From: an uncultured Prevotella sp.
Lineage (GTDB): Bacteria; Bacteroidota; Bacteroidia; Bacteroidales; Bacteroidaceae
Length of the DNA: 5,355 nucleotides
Direction of reading: 5' to 3'
Assembly (NCBI GenBank): GCA_900557035.1
Contig: USRA01000096.1
Span: 1-5,355, forward strand
The translations under genes and the position numbers were made by a program. Of the stretch, positions 5,307-5,355 are shown piece after piece (positions within the stretch are counted from its first letter, which is position 1; each line of letters starts with the position of its first letter). The notes under the pieces were generated by a model that saw nothing but the letters and a program-made list of their open reading frames with translations, was not told where the DNA came from and did not search any database.

Positions 5307-5334
5307 TGTATATTACTTTTTTTTATTATCTTTG
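5306..5334 (+). promoter_or_regulatory. Bacteroidetes-type promoter reading out of the right edge
   Basis: TTG (5306-5308), 18 bp, then TATCTTTG (5327-5334) fits the -33/-7 consensus with a spacer slightly shorter than usual. Transcription would start near 5341 and serve a gene beyond the window. The -33 box touches the ATG of the divergent membrane-protein gene (CAT at 5304-5306), so the two genes' control regions overlap. Confidence 0.65.
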
Positions 5335-5355
5335 CATAGAAATTCAACATCAGGG

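Overview
The window looks like chromosomal DNA of a Bacteroidales gut or oral commensal, most probably Prevotella/Segatella. Several lines support this. Promoters fit the Bacteroidetes pattern TTTG-N19-20-TAnnTTTG, leaders are A-rich without clear Shine-Dalgarno sequences, and there is a hybrid two-component (HTCS) type propeller protein. There is also a lipoprotein with an acidic run directly after its cysteine and a type-B L31 protein without the zinc cysteines. The genus is an inference from sequence style, not from a database match.

Layout, left to right. Positions 1-118 are apparently non-coding and hold three imperfect palindromes at an exact 22-bp period. They abut the stop codon of a minus-strand gene fragment (119-616) that encodes only the signal peptide and first propeller blades of an HTCS-like sensor. 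A divergent intergenic region (617-863) carries two back-to-back promoters and three copies of a TTTTCCC/GGGAAAA heptamer. It drives the fragment leftward and a 245-residue lipoprotein of unknown function (864-1601) rightward. A strong bidirectional hairpin terminator (1631-1674) separates the lipoprotein from rpmE2 (ribosomal protein L31 type B, 1719-1970, minus), which has a leader of about 110 nt with possible alternative hairpins.

A second divergent region (1971-2354) separates rpmE2 from a compact plus-strand operon. The operon contains a secreted endonuclease/exonuclease/phosphatase-family protein (2355-3419), a uracil-DNA-glycosylase-superfamily protein (3422-3997) and uridine kinase udk (4003-4626). 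Gaps of 2 and 5 bp imply co-transcription and probable translational coupling. All three concern nucleic acids or nucleosides, but the first is exported and the other two are cytoplasmic. The operon ends in a long bidirectional hairpin (4633-4677) shared with a convergent minus-strand six-helix membrane protein of the HdeD/DUF308 type (4701-5306). A 17-bp tandem duplication lies across that gene's stop codon. At the right edge a plus-strand promoter (5306-5334) points out of the window, and its -33 box overlaps the start of the membrane-protein gene.

Most of the window is ordinary housekeeping or core-genome DNA. I do not see a clear new defence or mobile system. The points most worth a second look are the 22-bp palindrome array at the truncated HTCS gene, the rpmE2 leader, the D/W/Y-rich lipoprotein and the phased heptamers in the first divergent promoter region.
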